A stretch of 64,000 nt of DNA from Casuarina equisetifolia (Eukaryota; Streptophyta; Magnoliopsida; Fagales; Casuarinaceae), in contig CM052358.1 in assembly GCA_028551475.1 (NCBI GenBank), positions 23,586,853 to 23,650,852 of the forward strand. Direction: 5' to 3'. Both the position numbers and the translations under genes were made by a program. The notes under the pieces were generated by a model. It did not search any database. It was given only the letters and a program-made list of their open reading frames with translations, and was not told where the DNA came from. Shown here in pieces: positions 36,385 to 48,462 of the stretch; the first letter of the stretch is position 1; every line of letters begins with the position of its first letter.

Positions 36385-36735
36385 TACTAGGTTTTTCTTA
36401 GTTTTTACTACAAAGACACCTACAACAATTTTATGGACCATCTATATGTTTCTTTGTTGTAGAAAAGAATTAATTTTTTTAAAGATGATGAAAGCCTAAA
36501 GCATGAAAAAGATATTTCTAAAGAGCTTTTAAAAGTAATTGAAGAATCTTAATATGCAATTGTTATTATTTCAAAGAACTATGCACTTTTAAAGTGGTGC
36601 TTAGCTGGGGGAATGTTAAACACACAAAAAAGAAGGAAGGGTTTGCTTGTTTTCTATCATGTAGATCCTTTTGATGTCTGAAATCAGTAGCATACTTTTG
36701 AAAAGGCTTTTGCTCAACATATGAAAGGACCGTAA
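36385..36735 (+). pseudogene. TNL TIR-exon fragment
   Basis: Clearly homologous at DNA level to the TIR exons of TNL-A and TNL-D: AAAGACACCTACAACAAT, GATGATGAAAGCCTAAAGCA, TTATTATTTCAAAGAACTAT and TCTATCATGTAGATCC. Several stops and frame changes interrupt it, and an in-frame stop follows the EES-like motif. Nothing of NB-ARC follows. Together with 35326-35475 it is one TNL 5' end interrupted by an LTR. Confidence 0.8.
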
Positions 36736-38429
36736 GACAGATTTTTCCTCGGCATCCAAGTATTCCATGACAATGAAGGAATCCATCTATCCCAATAGCA
36801 ATATGCCACAAATATCTTGTAAAAGGTAAAAATGCATCACTACAAACTGATTCATACTCCCACGTCTAGGAAGCTACCTATTGTGCTAACAGAACAAAAT
36901 CTATTCTGGCAACCTTCAGTCCTTCAAAGCCTACTTCGAGAATTGTGATACCTCACATTGACCTAGCTTGATCTAGCTTTCTCGATCAATAAACTTTGCT
37001 AAAAATTGTTAGCATCCAAGATCCAAGATTACCATGAGTTGAAAACTACCCTACCATAAGTGTAAAGCACTTTAAATCTTGGTGTTTGCATAATTAGAAT
37101 GAAGCAGCAATGCGAATCTGCATGGTTACACATTTTTGGATTAGGTTGGGTGCTTTATCATTCAACATTCAACCTTTAGCCTCTACCTCTTTATTGGTGC
37201 TAATTGTTAGAGTTATTGATATGAACAAACTTAACATTACCGTGCCAAGTTTAGGGGTGTGTTGCAAGTTATTGAGCAAATGTTGCAAGTTCATGTCGAA
37301 ACCAACAAACAAATGAAGAATCCTCTGAAACAAATTGCTCAAGTTCTACAAACCAAGCTTGAAGGGACATGAAAATAGATAAAATCTTAATGATGATCTC
37401 TACCTTCTTCCATCTTTTACTGAACAGTGCATTTGCCTAAGCTGTCACAACAAGACAAGGATGGAATGCATTAGTGAAGATAATTCAACGGGGTCCCATC
37501 TTCCCATGATGCTATAAACTTAATTCAATTTTGTTAAGAAGGGCCCAACCCCTATAAAAGAGCTCAATTGGAAGGGAGAGAAATCAACTTAATAAGGCTC
37601 ATACTTAAGTCGTCCGGTACCAATGTGGGATGAGATGAGCACTTCCAACAAATTCAAAGGAACAACAAGTACGATGTAACCAGGCATAAAGCACCGCGAG
37701 TGTCAGATTTCCAACCATTGGCATGAAGATCCCAAATCGAGTACCAAACCAAGAACATGCAGGTTTGGTGGATGAATTTTTCGGCTTCAACCCACCATGA
37801 CATGTGAAAGAGGATATGAACGAACCCACATTTTGCAAGTTCATCTCACTTGCCTTAGCCTTTGCAAGATTATTTTATCTACAACCATTTGATATCTTTT
37901 CCATTCTTAATTATGCAACAAGTGGGAGCAAGTTGCACGTTAGTTGCAACGATTTGAAGTGTGGAAAACATTTTCAGCTATGTCAACCCAGAGTTATGTT
38001 CTCCTAGTGTTATAATAAGGTTGATGGCCCTACAAATATGGTGTTTAAATCTCTCACTTGTTCAGTGACTTTCAGGTTTGATGCCTAGTTCTTGTTCAGC
38101 TTTAGTTTCACCTTTTGCGTTACAGTTTGATCATTTCTCTGTTTACTGACTTTCTGGTCATTGCTTTGGTTTTATGTTCTTTTATTTACAAACCCCTCAA
38201 GCTTCTTATGTTTGGTCAATATGTTCACCAAATCAAACCCCTCAGATTTAGAGACAGAAGGTGTCGTGCTGGCATGTTCAATAAGCCCACCAAATTCTGA
38301 TTCTTCAATTCTAATTGCTTGTCTAGGTAATCTAAGAGACAAACTACCATAGCTCAGTCTTCTACGAAAACAGAAGACCAAGCCTTTATAACAAAAGAAG
38401 GTAAAACTGTTTGCGTCTTACACTTATTG
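36736..38429. other. Unassigned 1.7 kb
   Basis: No TNL, neprosin or transposon domain recognised. Short open frames on both strands (up to 81 residues) show no known motif. The right end adjoins a copia scrap, so part may be old element sequence. Confidence 0.35.
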
Positions 38430-38620
38430 TGTGATCTATGAATTGGATTGCACACTTTTGTCAAGTCACCAATTGGTGAGGAAGAAGGTGGCCCAAGGTA
38501 GGTTGATAATTGAATTTGTTCCCTCAATTGAGCAAATAGCTGATATCTTATAAAAGCTTGGCCCAAAGAATTGGTTGAATCCTTGCATTCCAAGCTTGGC
38601 TTAACTAGCAAAGCTTGTGC
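38430..38620 (+). mobile_element. Copia RNase H-end scrap
   Basis: The plus strand reads GRLIIEFVPSIEQIADIL and related sequence, typical of the end of copia RNase H. No LTR identified. Broken fossil. Confidence 0.65.
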
Positions 38621-38992
38621 GAAAGAGTAAGTATGAATTACTCACTAACAGTTTTGCTCCCTGGACCCAATCATCACTCCCTATTCTCTTTAACGTCCCA
38701 TGCAACAATCTCACCTCTTGTAAGACTGAGTGGAACAATCACAATTACAAGTTACCCACAAACTCCAACTCTACAACACGTATATGCTTTTGAGAAATAT
38801 GTAAATGGAGATGACAAGGCTTCACATAGTAATGACAATGCTCACTCAACTGACTCTGTAGGATCAAGCAATAAGACAAACTTAAGAAGAAAGAAGACAA
38901 CCACTTATAGCAAATAACCCATCAACCTTGTGCACCATTTTACTATAGAAAGCTAGCAACCAAAAAACAAGAAAAGCATAGCACCACCTAAT

Positions 38993-41900
38993 TAAATAAA
39001 GAAGGAACTATCCACCATAACTAAGCATAACCAATTATTTTATTTTGTCTGTAATATACTCTCATGCCCTTAACTATATGTAGAAGGCTAAGTTCTAACT
39101 CACCAAATGTGTGACTCCTTTTCTTTTGTGAAATATTAAGCTTTCCCTTTCGTTGTTTGTGCTATGTGTTATTTGTGTTGTAACTTTCTATGGCAAGTAT
39201 TTGTTGGAGTGTTAAAATATTTAGTCCCATATGGGGTAAGGCGACATGAGAGCCTAGCCTTATAAGCTTCCGCTGGTAACCCACTATTGCACAATTCTGT
39301 GTTTTAGATGGGCCCTTTAATTTTTAATATGGTATCAGAGACAAAGGATGAGCCTTTGCTTCATAAACCCCCAATGCCCCAAAGTTGGGCTTCAATCTAC
39401 TTGCAATGCTTATGTCAGCATGCAAGTGAGGGAGAGTGTTAAAGTTGGGTATTATCTCACATTGGAAGTGAGAGGATGGGCTTATGGTCTTATAAGTGAT
39501 GAGAATTCTTCACCTAATGCCTTAAGGTTTTGGGATAGACCCTCATTCTCTAATATGGTATTAGAGTCGGCTCTGTGTCTTGCCTACCTTGGTGTGGTCC
39601 CTCTAGATTGGTCCCACCTCTCACCGCACCCAACGTAAGATTGCGAGGGAGTGTTAGAATGTTAAAATATCCAGTCCCACATGGGGTAAGGTGACATGAG
39701 AGCCTAGCCTTATAAGCTTCCGCTGGCAACCCACTATTGCACAATTCTGTTTTTTAGATTGGCCCTTCAATTTTTAATATGGTATTAGAGTCGGCCTTGT
39801 GTCCTACCTACCTTGGTGTGGTCCCTCTAGACTAGTCCCACCTCTCACCGCACCCAACGTGAGACTACAGAGGAATGTTGGAGTATTAAAATATCTAGTC
39901 CCACATGGGGTAAGGCAATATGAAAGCCTGGCCTTATAAGCTTCTGTTAGCAACCCACTATTGCATAGTTTTGTGTTTTAGATAGGCCCTTCAATTTTTA
40001 ATATGGTATTAGAGCCAAAGGATGGGCCTCTGCTTCATAAATCCCCAATGCCCCAAAGTTAGGCTCCAATCCACTTGCAATGCTTATGTCAGCATGTAAG
40101 TGAGAGGGAGTGTTGAAGGTGGGTATTATCCCACATTGGAAGTGAGAGGATGGGCTTGTGGTCTTATAAGTGATGAGAATTCTTCACCTAATGCCTTAAG
40201 GTTTTGGGATGGACCCTCACACTGTAATAATATTTCTCTAAAAGCTCATCTCTAACCTACATATATCATAATTTTGTTTTGATCAGTTCTTCGCTTATAC
40301 CAACTTATTTCGTTAGCCTTTAAGAAGAGCATCTCGCTCCTTTAGTTCTTGTCCACTGATTCCACTGGTGAGGTATCCCAAGTATAAGATAGCAAGGATG
40401 GTGGTGGACTGCCATATATTGGAAGACTCTCCCCTTTCCATTAAGAGTTGCACGTTACTCGTGGAATCGCCACATGTTTGAAGTAAAGCCCAAGAAGAGA
40501 AGTAGTGCAGTAACAACTATTGTTGAAAACGCATATTGCAGCTACTACTATAAACAAAAGTTTGCTACTTTGCTCTGTGTTTAATGGCCAGGTGGGGAGA
40601 TATTTGGCTTAACTCATATGCATCAGACAACTAAATGACAGAACAATTTTGTGATAATGTCTACAATTAGGCAAGGGGACAACCTACACAAACATCTACT
40701 TAAGGAAAATGAGAAATTCAATGTCCCAAAAGCCAGGAAATTTTATGCAAAATGTGTGTCAACTTTTCCAATTTGTTTGTAAATGTAATGTTTCCAATTT
40801 TGTTTCAAGAGACTACCTTTCCATTATTTCTTTTTACCTAATCTTTAGATAGCTCATGGCAATAATTATTGACGTAACTTATTTTAAAAAAAAAAGCTTT
40901 AGCCTTATGTAGTCATCATTACACATGTATGCAAGCATTGTCTCCAACTACAGTGCTTTATATTGTTTTAATCTCTATAATAAATTAATTGGGCTGAGGT
41001 AGAGCTACGTGTATTCCATATTTAACGATTAAATCTTTCATGAAGGCTGAGTCCTGTGATCTTGGGGCTAACTAAGGATTGTTGTTTTTCATACACTAAT
41101 CCACAACAAAATACCATAAATAATGAATTTCAGTTTGGTTGAAGTCACTAAATAACTAAAAATAGTTTTCTTTGTAAAGATAGATAGACATTATGAAAAT
41201 TTATTAGTTAGAAAAGGAGAAAACAAGAATCCTATCGTGATTGCTTAATCTAGTATGGCACCCCATTGTGGCAGTAGGAATAGGGGGAGGGCGGCAAAGA
41301 TGGTGTTCTGCTTGTTGCTTTTTCGATGCCAATGACAGTATTGGCAGACAAAAGCACCATCTCTCATCAAACACAGGAGGTTCAAAATCAATTGAAGCGC
41401 TTGAACAGGCTTGCTGAAAGTTCTATCAAGGTTCTTCTTTGCTCCCTTTTATTTCCTCTTGTTTTTCGTTCTTCTTTTCTTTTTTTCTTTTCTTTTTTGT
41501 TTTCCTTTAACTTATAGTATTGACTTTTTTTTCTTGTAAAAAGTAGAAACTACAACTAGAAAAAAGCTTTTTTTTTTTAATGAATGGCTACATGGGGAAT
41601 TGAGGTCTTCAATTTGATCTTATAATCTAATGATTTCATGTGCTGAAATATACTAAAATTTTATTTAAATGAATAAATATACCATAACGAAATTGCAACA
41701 CCAAATGTTTCGAGTAAAATAAATAAATATATATATATATATATAGGGCATTCATCTTCAATTGCCTAATAGCCACATAAATTTATTTCATATTGATATT
41801 TGTGTGTTGGGATCAAATGCATGAAACAGAGTTTCGATGGAGATATAATTGATTGTGTTAACATTAAACACCAGTCGACTTTTGATCATCCTTTTCTAAA

Positions 41901-42975
41901 AAATCATACAATTCAGGTAATTTGTCTTTTCCGTAATTAACTTTCTTTTGATTTGTGAATGGGTTTTCAATAATTTGATAACAAATGCGTGGATTGAATT
42001 GCCAAACTCCAAGTTTTCACTTGAGAAAGCTTTCTTTACATGAGACCAAAGCCTTCTCAAATGTTGAGTCCATTACTCAGTTATGGCACTTGAATGGAAG
42101 TTGCCCTGTAGGAACTATTCCCATTAGAAGAGTAAAAGAATCGGACATATTGCGAGCAAGCTCTATTGAAGGTTATGGAAGAAAAGAGCAAATAACTATC
42201 CATCAACGAAGTTCTGTTAACTTAAATGTCAAGCGACAAATCGGTCGTGTGGTACTACTTTCTGCACAATCCTCATTACTTGTCTATATCTAGTTCTTCC
42301 TACGTTTAAAACATTATTCCCTTCAAATACAGGATAGTAATGCTAAGATACTCATTATTTAACTAAAAATTTTACTCAAAAGGTTAGTGGAATCTATTAC
42401 CACATAAAGAGGAATCTTTATATGTTCCTTAACAATATGATTTATTGCCCACATCTTAATATGCTCCGTCACCATTATAGTCAAACTATCACACTATCAT
42501 GATATTGCATTATGTAGGCAATGTGCAAACTCAAATTAATGGAGCCCATAGGCATGCTAATGGGATCTTGTGGTATAATATTATGCTAAAATCTTTATTA
42601 TCTAATCTAAAAGTTGACTTAAGAGTTAAGTAAAATTTATTATTATATAAGCAAGAATCTCAATATATTCCTTAATAATATGTGACTAATTGCCCACATC
42701 TTAACAAGCAAGGACATACAAAAATTGTAGAATAAAGAAATGAAAAAATTTTGACAAATAATTGACAGATGAAAGGAAGTCTTTCTCAGTTTGTTTTTTA
42801 CTCTTTTTTCTACTTAATTTTGTCTTTCTTTGTTCATAATGTTTTTGGTGTGTTTAGAGAGCAAGTGCTACTATGAAGCCTGATGAGAGAATTTATGATA
42901 AATATAATGGAGGTGGCGCAACCATAAGCGTTTGGGAACCCGGAGTCGAGCGTGATGGTGAGTTCAGCTCGCCCC
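38993..42975. repeat. Segmental duplication, right copy (partner 1-2997)
   Basis: Collinear with the window start. Matching anchors include TAGAAGGCTAAGTTCTAACTC, the upstream flank ending CCTATCGTGATTGCTTAATC, and neprosin exons 1-4. The only large difference is the TRIM array at 39197-40228. The duplicate continues past 42975 into the 3' half of the gene, which copy A has lost. Confidence 0.9.
39197..40228 (+). mobile_element. Tandem TRIM-like repeats (short LTR-type elements)
   Basis: Short LTR-like units of two related types alternate. Type a starts TTGGAGTGTTAAAATAT and carries AGTCCCACATGGGGTAAGG (39197, ~39651, ~39868). Type b has TATTATCCCACATTGGAAGTG (~39435, ~40110). Units end in ...TTAATA or ...CTAATA followed by a primer-site-like TGGTAT(C/T)AGAG (39330, ~39558, ~39780, ~40004). 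Nothing is coded. This is the terminal-repeat-in-miniature pattern of short LTR and tRNA-Met primer site, probably amplified by unequal recombination. The array is absent from the other duplication copy, so it was either inserted after the duplication here or lost there. Confidence 0.75.
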
Positions 42976-44015
42976 AAATTTGGATAAGTCGTGGTAATGA
43001 AACAGTTGAAGCTGGTTGGCAAGTAGGTCGTTTTCATTATCACTCGTTTTCTTATCTTTACCAAACATTCAAGTACAGATATTTTGATAAAACTAATTCT
43101 CTTTTCTTCCCTTCTATTATGAGAAACTAGGTGAACCCAAGTCTTTATGGCGATAGCAAGCCTAGACTCTTTGGCTATTGGACTGTAAGTTTTGTTCTTT
43201 AATTTGAATACCTTCTTTGTTTTATTTTAACTGCAATTCATTTGATGTTCTTCCCTTAATGAAAACTTTATCTGGTAGAATGCAGGAGATCAATCCACTG
43301 GTTGCTACAATCTCCTCTGCTCCGGCTTTATTCAGACTGACAATAAAATAGCGTTGGGTGCAACCTTATCGCCTATTTCTACCTATGATGGCGACCAATA
43401 CGATATAAACATAGCTATCAAAAGGGTAAAACCATTGATCTGGTTAGGTGCAACCAGATCGCTAACTCAATATTTCATGGAACTTTGGTAGATAAACACA
43501 TGTAATAGATTTAAAGACGCTAAGAGTCTTTTCCATCCGATCCTTTTACCCTTGTTTTTTGTGTATTCACCCATCTTTTTGAAAATGAAGCTAAATGATT
43601 GCCTGTTTGGCTAATTCCAATGTGGTAGATTGTACTCGATGGAAGCTGGTGGTTGTACTTTGCGGGTCATGAAATAGGGTACTGGCCAGGCTCCCTCTTC
43701 CCCAACCTCCAAAATGGTGCTCTTAGCCTTGAATGGGGAGGAGAGGTTGGTTTCTTAACATCTAATGCGACGCACACAGCAACAGAAATGGGTAGCGGTC
43801 ATTTCCCTCGCGAAGGCCTTAGAAAAGCAAGTTTCTTCAAAAACCTAAAGTATGCTGATGAAACCACCAATGGAGTACTTACGGATCCCGCCTCCGATTA
43901 CATTGTAACATCCCCTGGCCAATCCAATTGCTATGATGTCCAAAAGGGCGAAAGCAAGGATTGGAACAACTACTTTTTCTATGGCGGTCCAGGAAGAAAC
44001 CCCGAGTGTCCATAA
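41255..44015 (+). pseudogene. Neprosin-family gene, copy B, seven exons, probably inactive
   Basis: Exons: 41255-41430 (signal peptide), 41830-41916 ([13 protein letters not shown]), about 42006-42248 (ITQLWHLNGSCPVGTIPIRR), 42858-43022 (ATISVWEP, PQIWISRGNE), 43131-43184 (SLYGDSKPRLFGYWT), 43279-43425 (GCYNLLCSGFIQTDNKIALG) and 43629-44015 (FAGHEIGYWPGSLFPNLQ, EWGGEV, MGSGHFP, YGGPGRNPECP, stop). The exon total of about 419 residues fits the family, and the last four exons splice in phase. Two defects are visible. Exon 1 is 176 nt against 177 in copy A, because the T run in the leader lost one base; reading from the normal ATG ends at a TGA (41334). Also, the AG acceptor before exon 3 is gone, and the next AG (at 42011) is out of frame. 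An internal ATG at 41326 could restart but would drop the signal peptide. A secreted peptidase is therefore unlikely. Confidence 0.85.
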
Positions 44016-44284
44016 TCATTCAGATGATGAAACCTTGAGAAAATGTAACCCCAGAAACCTTTTTTATTTTTTTTTATTTTATTCCTTTCTACCTTTTCAA
44101 TGTACTTTGATGAAAGATAAAAACCACATGAAGACGTTTCTCAGCTTAATATTATTCAATTATTGTTTTCAAAAACTAGCCAAATCGTGGGTGACTCCAC
44201 ATCGTACTTGATTCCTTGTCAGATTGTCTTCCTCTTCAATGCAATGACTTCTTTCTTCTTTTCCAAATCACAAAATCAATATTC
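44016..44284. other. Neprosin B 3' flank
   Basis: AT-rich, presumably the 3' UTR and downstream region. No clear poly(A) site can be fixed. Confidence 0.4.
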
Positions 44285-44759
44285 TGTTAGGGGAATTCAA
44301 TTAAGTTGCATTATTCACATAGAGATTGAACACACAAATATAAGAACATGTACACCCAAACACAACAAATTTAAAAGGATTTAGAACATCATAATGTACT
44401 AGGTCCCTTTTAATCTCTTCTCATTAGATTTTCTTATACTTTTTCTCTCCTAAAATAGGTATCTCATGGATTCTCTTGTTAACTAAAATTCATGAGAAGG
44501 GGCCCTCTCTAACAATTAGCCCTCCATGGAAGTTTTTCAACTTGCCCTACTAGGTTTCTCTTCACTTCCTCTATTTATAGAGAACTCTAAAATATTAGCC
44601 AAATATTTCTAGAAAAACCTACTTTTACAAAATCCTAACTAAATACTACTAGAAACCCACTATATCTAGAAAATATTTCTTGATTCCATAATTATATAGA
44701 GACCTTTGATTGTAATTACAATCATACCTTTTAATTTAATTGTTTCACCAATTCTAACA
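44285..44759 (-). repeat. 3' LTR of the non-autonomous copia element
   Basis: Matches 46978-47465 end to end by eye. It has a GATTGTAATTACAATCA palindrome near its right end, also in the partner. The purine tract lies just to its right. Confidence 0.85.
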
Positions 44760-44957
44760 ATCTTTCCCTTGAAATAATTTAGTGCAAAATCTTTGCACCA
44801 TAGGAAAGTATAGAAATCTTTTTAAATATATCAATTACACAACCATAATCTTTAGAAAGAAAAAGATTGTAGAAATTTTCTTCAACTTCCACAACTATAG
44901 TCTTTAAAAAAAGAAAAACCTAGAAAAACACTATTTAGCAAGAATCTTTTTGATAGA

Positions 44958-46157
44958 TGTTTAATGAATTTTAAATGCAAATAAACATGTCAAACAAGTA
45001 ATATAATGATGAGTAAGATATCAGTCCCATAGAGATTGGTGATTACTAAGCAAATTAATTACTAACGGTTAACAACTTCTAGAATTTATCTAGTAAACCA
45101 AATTGATAAAGAATAAACTAACCAACTAAATTTAATAAAACTAAATACATGAAATATGTTAGAGTATATGATTTCACCATAACTACTAGGTATTGATATT
45201 GATTATTTATGCTTGCAAGAGGGATAATATCTATGTGATAGTGAAAATTTTTAATTTATTTACTATCCTGTGTTTAGGTATAACAAACTTACTTAGTTTA
45301 TTAATCTACTATATCTTTATATATGAATTGAAACAAACCAAATGCATTAGGATTTATGAACATTCCAAATTATATTGAAAGTCACATAAACAATATGGTA
45401 TATGTCTATTCATATTTAATTTATAGTTACATATTACAAGAAGCAACTACATATCATCTCTATCAGTCTCAAATATGCAAACCAAATCATTCAAGTGGTA
45501 GCTAATCATTTAAAAATATTAAACATAGTAATATGCAATTTCACATAAACAAAATATCTTGCAAAATATAACAATCATAAAATTTATACCATCATAATTA
45601 GGATACATCATATCTCTAATAAAAGTAAACTAAAACATAAAGAAATAATGAGGAAGAATAATAATAAGAAATAAAGAAGACATCTTGAATCTAAGAATAA
45701 GAAGTTTGTCACCCTTTTTGTCTTGTCTTCGAGAAAACCTTGAATTCTTAGCATCTCTCTTAGGTTGTGCTTAATTTCCTCCTCCCTTCTTTTGCCTATT
45801 TCTTCTTTTAAATAAGGATTAGGTTTAGACCTATTTCTTATACTAGTAGAAGTGAATTTTGGAGATCCAAGACAATTGAGTTTTGAACTCCTAGCATGCC
45901 TAAGTTTTCTAATTATTTAGAAAACCCAACAATAATGAAAAATCTAAAGTCCAAGCCCCATCTTGATTTTCTTGATCTTGATATTTTGACCATATTTTGT
46001 CATATAATAAGCATTAGGTTCTCCATGCCTCCTTATGCTATAAAAACAAGGCAAATTCAAGTAAATAAAGATGAATTTTAATATTTTCTTATAAGCATTG
46101 CATTATTTATTACCTAAAAATAGGTAAAATAACTCCATAAAAATAAAGTTATCAATA
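44958..46157 (-). repeat. Gypsy solo LTR inside the copia element
   Basis: A diverged minus-strand member of the same LTR family as 20891-22139 and 27664-28905: TTTATGCTTGCAAGAGGGAT, AATGCATTAGGATTTATGAA, ATAAAGTTATCAATA at the right edge. No internal sequence is attached on either side. It is much older than the copies at 20-30 kb. No clear target duplication was found. Confidence 0.8.
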
Positions 46158-46977
46158 AAGAAAGATCAAATTTATCCTCCACCATAGGGTTCAAGCATCT
46201 GGACATCATCATGGGCTTCTTCCATCCAAATGTATCCTCCACCATAAGACCTTTAATAAAAATAAAAATTTTGGGTCTTTCGCAACAATTCAAATCTTTC
46301 TTTAAAATTTATCCATTGAGGAGTCTATCTTTTATCCAAAACTATTAATGCTTCTCCAAATTCAACCATTGGAGCCTCCCATAACTCATTTGGATATCCA
46401 CAAACTTGAAAATCCCAAAATTTTACTTCATTAACTACATCAATATATGAGCACCATAAGCTCTTCTTCAATCAATAATTCATTAACAACATCAATAAAG
46501 TACTCCCTTTCAAACGTCAATATCTTTGCCATTCTATGCCATTTGACACCACAGCTTAAGCAAAAAAAAAAAAAAGAACAACAACTACCATAAACAATAT
46601 GATCAGCTTCATCCTCAATCCAACAACTTTAAGCATACTGATGCCCAAAACATCATGCACTTCAACAAAAATCTCCAATTTAGCTTACTAATGCTCATAT
46701 ATAGATAAAGAGACATAGATATACCCTTTTCAAACCTAATCCACCACTTCAACAATGCATTCCAGTTGATTTATATCAACATCATCTAAAATCAAACCAG
46801 ATTTTAGGGAAGGAGAAATCTCACCTCAAAACTTTTATTTACTTCTTCAATTGCCTTCACCACATTCAATTTGTCATTTATGATCCTAATCTTCCACATT
46901 CACTGCACTACTTTGTTAGGAATCAAGCTTGTCTCCTATACCATTTGGTGGGATCAAAACCTAGCTATGATACCACT

Positions 46978-47465
46978 TGTTAGGAGAATTCAATCAAGTT
47001 GCATCATCCATATAGAGATCAAACACATAAATATGAAAATGCACACACCCAAACAGAGTAGATTTAAAAAGTTTAGAATATCATAATGTCCTATGTCTCC
47101 TATAGTCTTTTTCTCATTAGATTTTCTTATACTTTTCCTCTCTTAAAAGAGGTATCTTATGGATTCTCTCATCAATTAGAATCCATGAGAAGGGTTCTCT
47201 CCAACAATTAGCCCCCCATGGGGACTTTCTCAACTTGTCCACTAAATTTCTTTATACTTCTTGTATTTATAGAGAAATTCTAAAAGAATCCTAGTCAGAT
47301 ACAATTAGGAAAACTTACTTTCATAAGAGGATAAAAATCCTAACCAAATACAACTAGAAAATCCACTATACCTAGAATATATTTCTTAGTTTCATAATTA
47401 CATAAAGATCCTTGATTGTAATTACAATCAAACCCTCTAACTTAATTGTTCCACCAATCTTAACA
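46978..47465 (-). repeat. 5' LTR of the non-autonomous copia element
   Basis: Partner of 44285-44759. The tRNA-Met-like primer site lies immediately to its left (46966-46977). Confidence 0.85.
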
Positions 47466-48462
47466 TGTTGATACCTATATAAATAGGACCTGGCCATGTG
47501 CAAATCATGAAAGCAAATACAAAGCCTTCTTTTACAAAGCTCTCCCTTCTCTCTTAGTTTGTTACGGCAAAACATAAATAGAATTCGTCTCATGTATAAT
47601 CAAAATACTTCCAAATTTTTTATTCTACTTTGAACCATACACCTGCCCAACCAATCAAAACCCATGAAAATGAAGGCAGTTTTTGAATGTACCCATGCAA
47701 AGATGTAGCACTCAGAATCTGCGGGCACAGCGCAACCTGCCGGGCTGAACATCAATCTAAACAGAGGCGCTTCCGAGCGTGCCAGCCCTGAAGTTGTGCG
47801 TGACATGACAATGAAAGATACCCAGGCGGCTTCCAAGAAAGTTAGCAACTCTAGCGGCCCACCAACAATAAACGAGATTACATTCGTAATTCATGACATT
47901 AAGTCTTATGTTTGGTAGCTAATATGTAGTGACTAAATAGAGCTTTTACTATAAATATGTAAATATAATGAACAATGACTTATGAAGTCTTTTGTATGTG
48001 TTTGCCTAGTAGTATCAAAGTCCTTTGTATTACCCACTCGTTCTTCATACCGTAAGTTTCATTTTTCTTCTATCACCCCTCTATCGGGTATCCCTGATTA
48101 ACAGGAACCTATAATCATTTCTTTTCAGAACCTATCAACTTCGGTATATTTGCAATACCACTTGCCCCTTGACAGGTCATGTCTTCAGGGTTGTCTTGCT
48201 TTCCCAGTGCAGAAATAGTACGTCATATTTTGTTTCTTTAGCCTTATTTTTCTTCTCTTTCTTTCCCTACAAGGATAATGGATTTGGGCTAAACTTCCCT
48301 TATAATAGGAGTCTTAATAGTCTTTTGTCTTATTTTGTATTGAATGCTTTCTTCAATGGGTGCTTTTGTAACGCAAAGGAAGCTTATATCAGCGCACTTA
48401 GATGCTACGATACAAGTTTCATGCACGTATATTACAATTTCGACAAAATTATAGTGACAATA
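47466..48462. other. Unassigned region with a GC-richer open stretch
   Basis: A TATA-like TATATAAATAG lies at about 47475. Around 47711-47917 base composition shifts to GC-rich, and the plus strand reads open (LNINLNRGASERASPEVV, then AASKKVSNSSGPPTINEI) with no recognised domain. The flanking ATTCTACTTTGAACCAT recurs at about 49269, so the area is partly repeated. A minus-strand frame (47600-47848) covers the same stretch. I could not decide whether either is coding. Confidence 0.35.

Larger units (their letters stand above)
44285..47465 (-). mobile_element. Non-autonomous Ty1/copia-type element
   Basis: Direct LTRs of 475 and 488 bp (44285-44759 and 46978-47465) start TGTTAGG(A/G)GAATTCAAT and end CTAACA or TTAACA. 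On the minus strand a primer site (TGGTATCATAGC) adjoins the right LTR, and a purine tract (AAGGGAAAGAT) adjoins the left LTR. The ~2.2 kb interior shows no gag or pol domain and holds a gypsy solo LTR. A short interior with no genes suggests a LARD/TRIM-like derivative. A matching target duplication was not found. The LTRs are visibly diverged, so the element is old. Confidence 0.85.

Noticed and set aside
39330-40015. TGGTATCAGAG motifs as tRNA gene ends
   Set aside because: They are primer-binding-site motifs beside short LTR-like units. No cloverleaf sequence is present.
39197-40228. Regularly repeated units resembling a CRISPR array
   Set aside because: Eukaryotic context, unit lengths of 120-250 bp and LTR/primer-site features fit TRIM elements.
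41790-41830. Loss of the exon 2 acceptor in neprosin copy B (TTAGG to TTGGG)
   Set aside because: In both copies the in-phase acceptor is the CAG about 18 bases further on (GAAACAG), which is intact in copy B.
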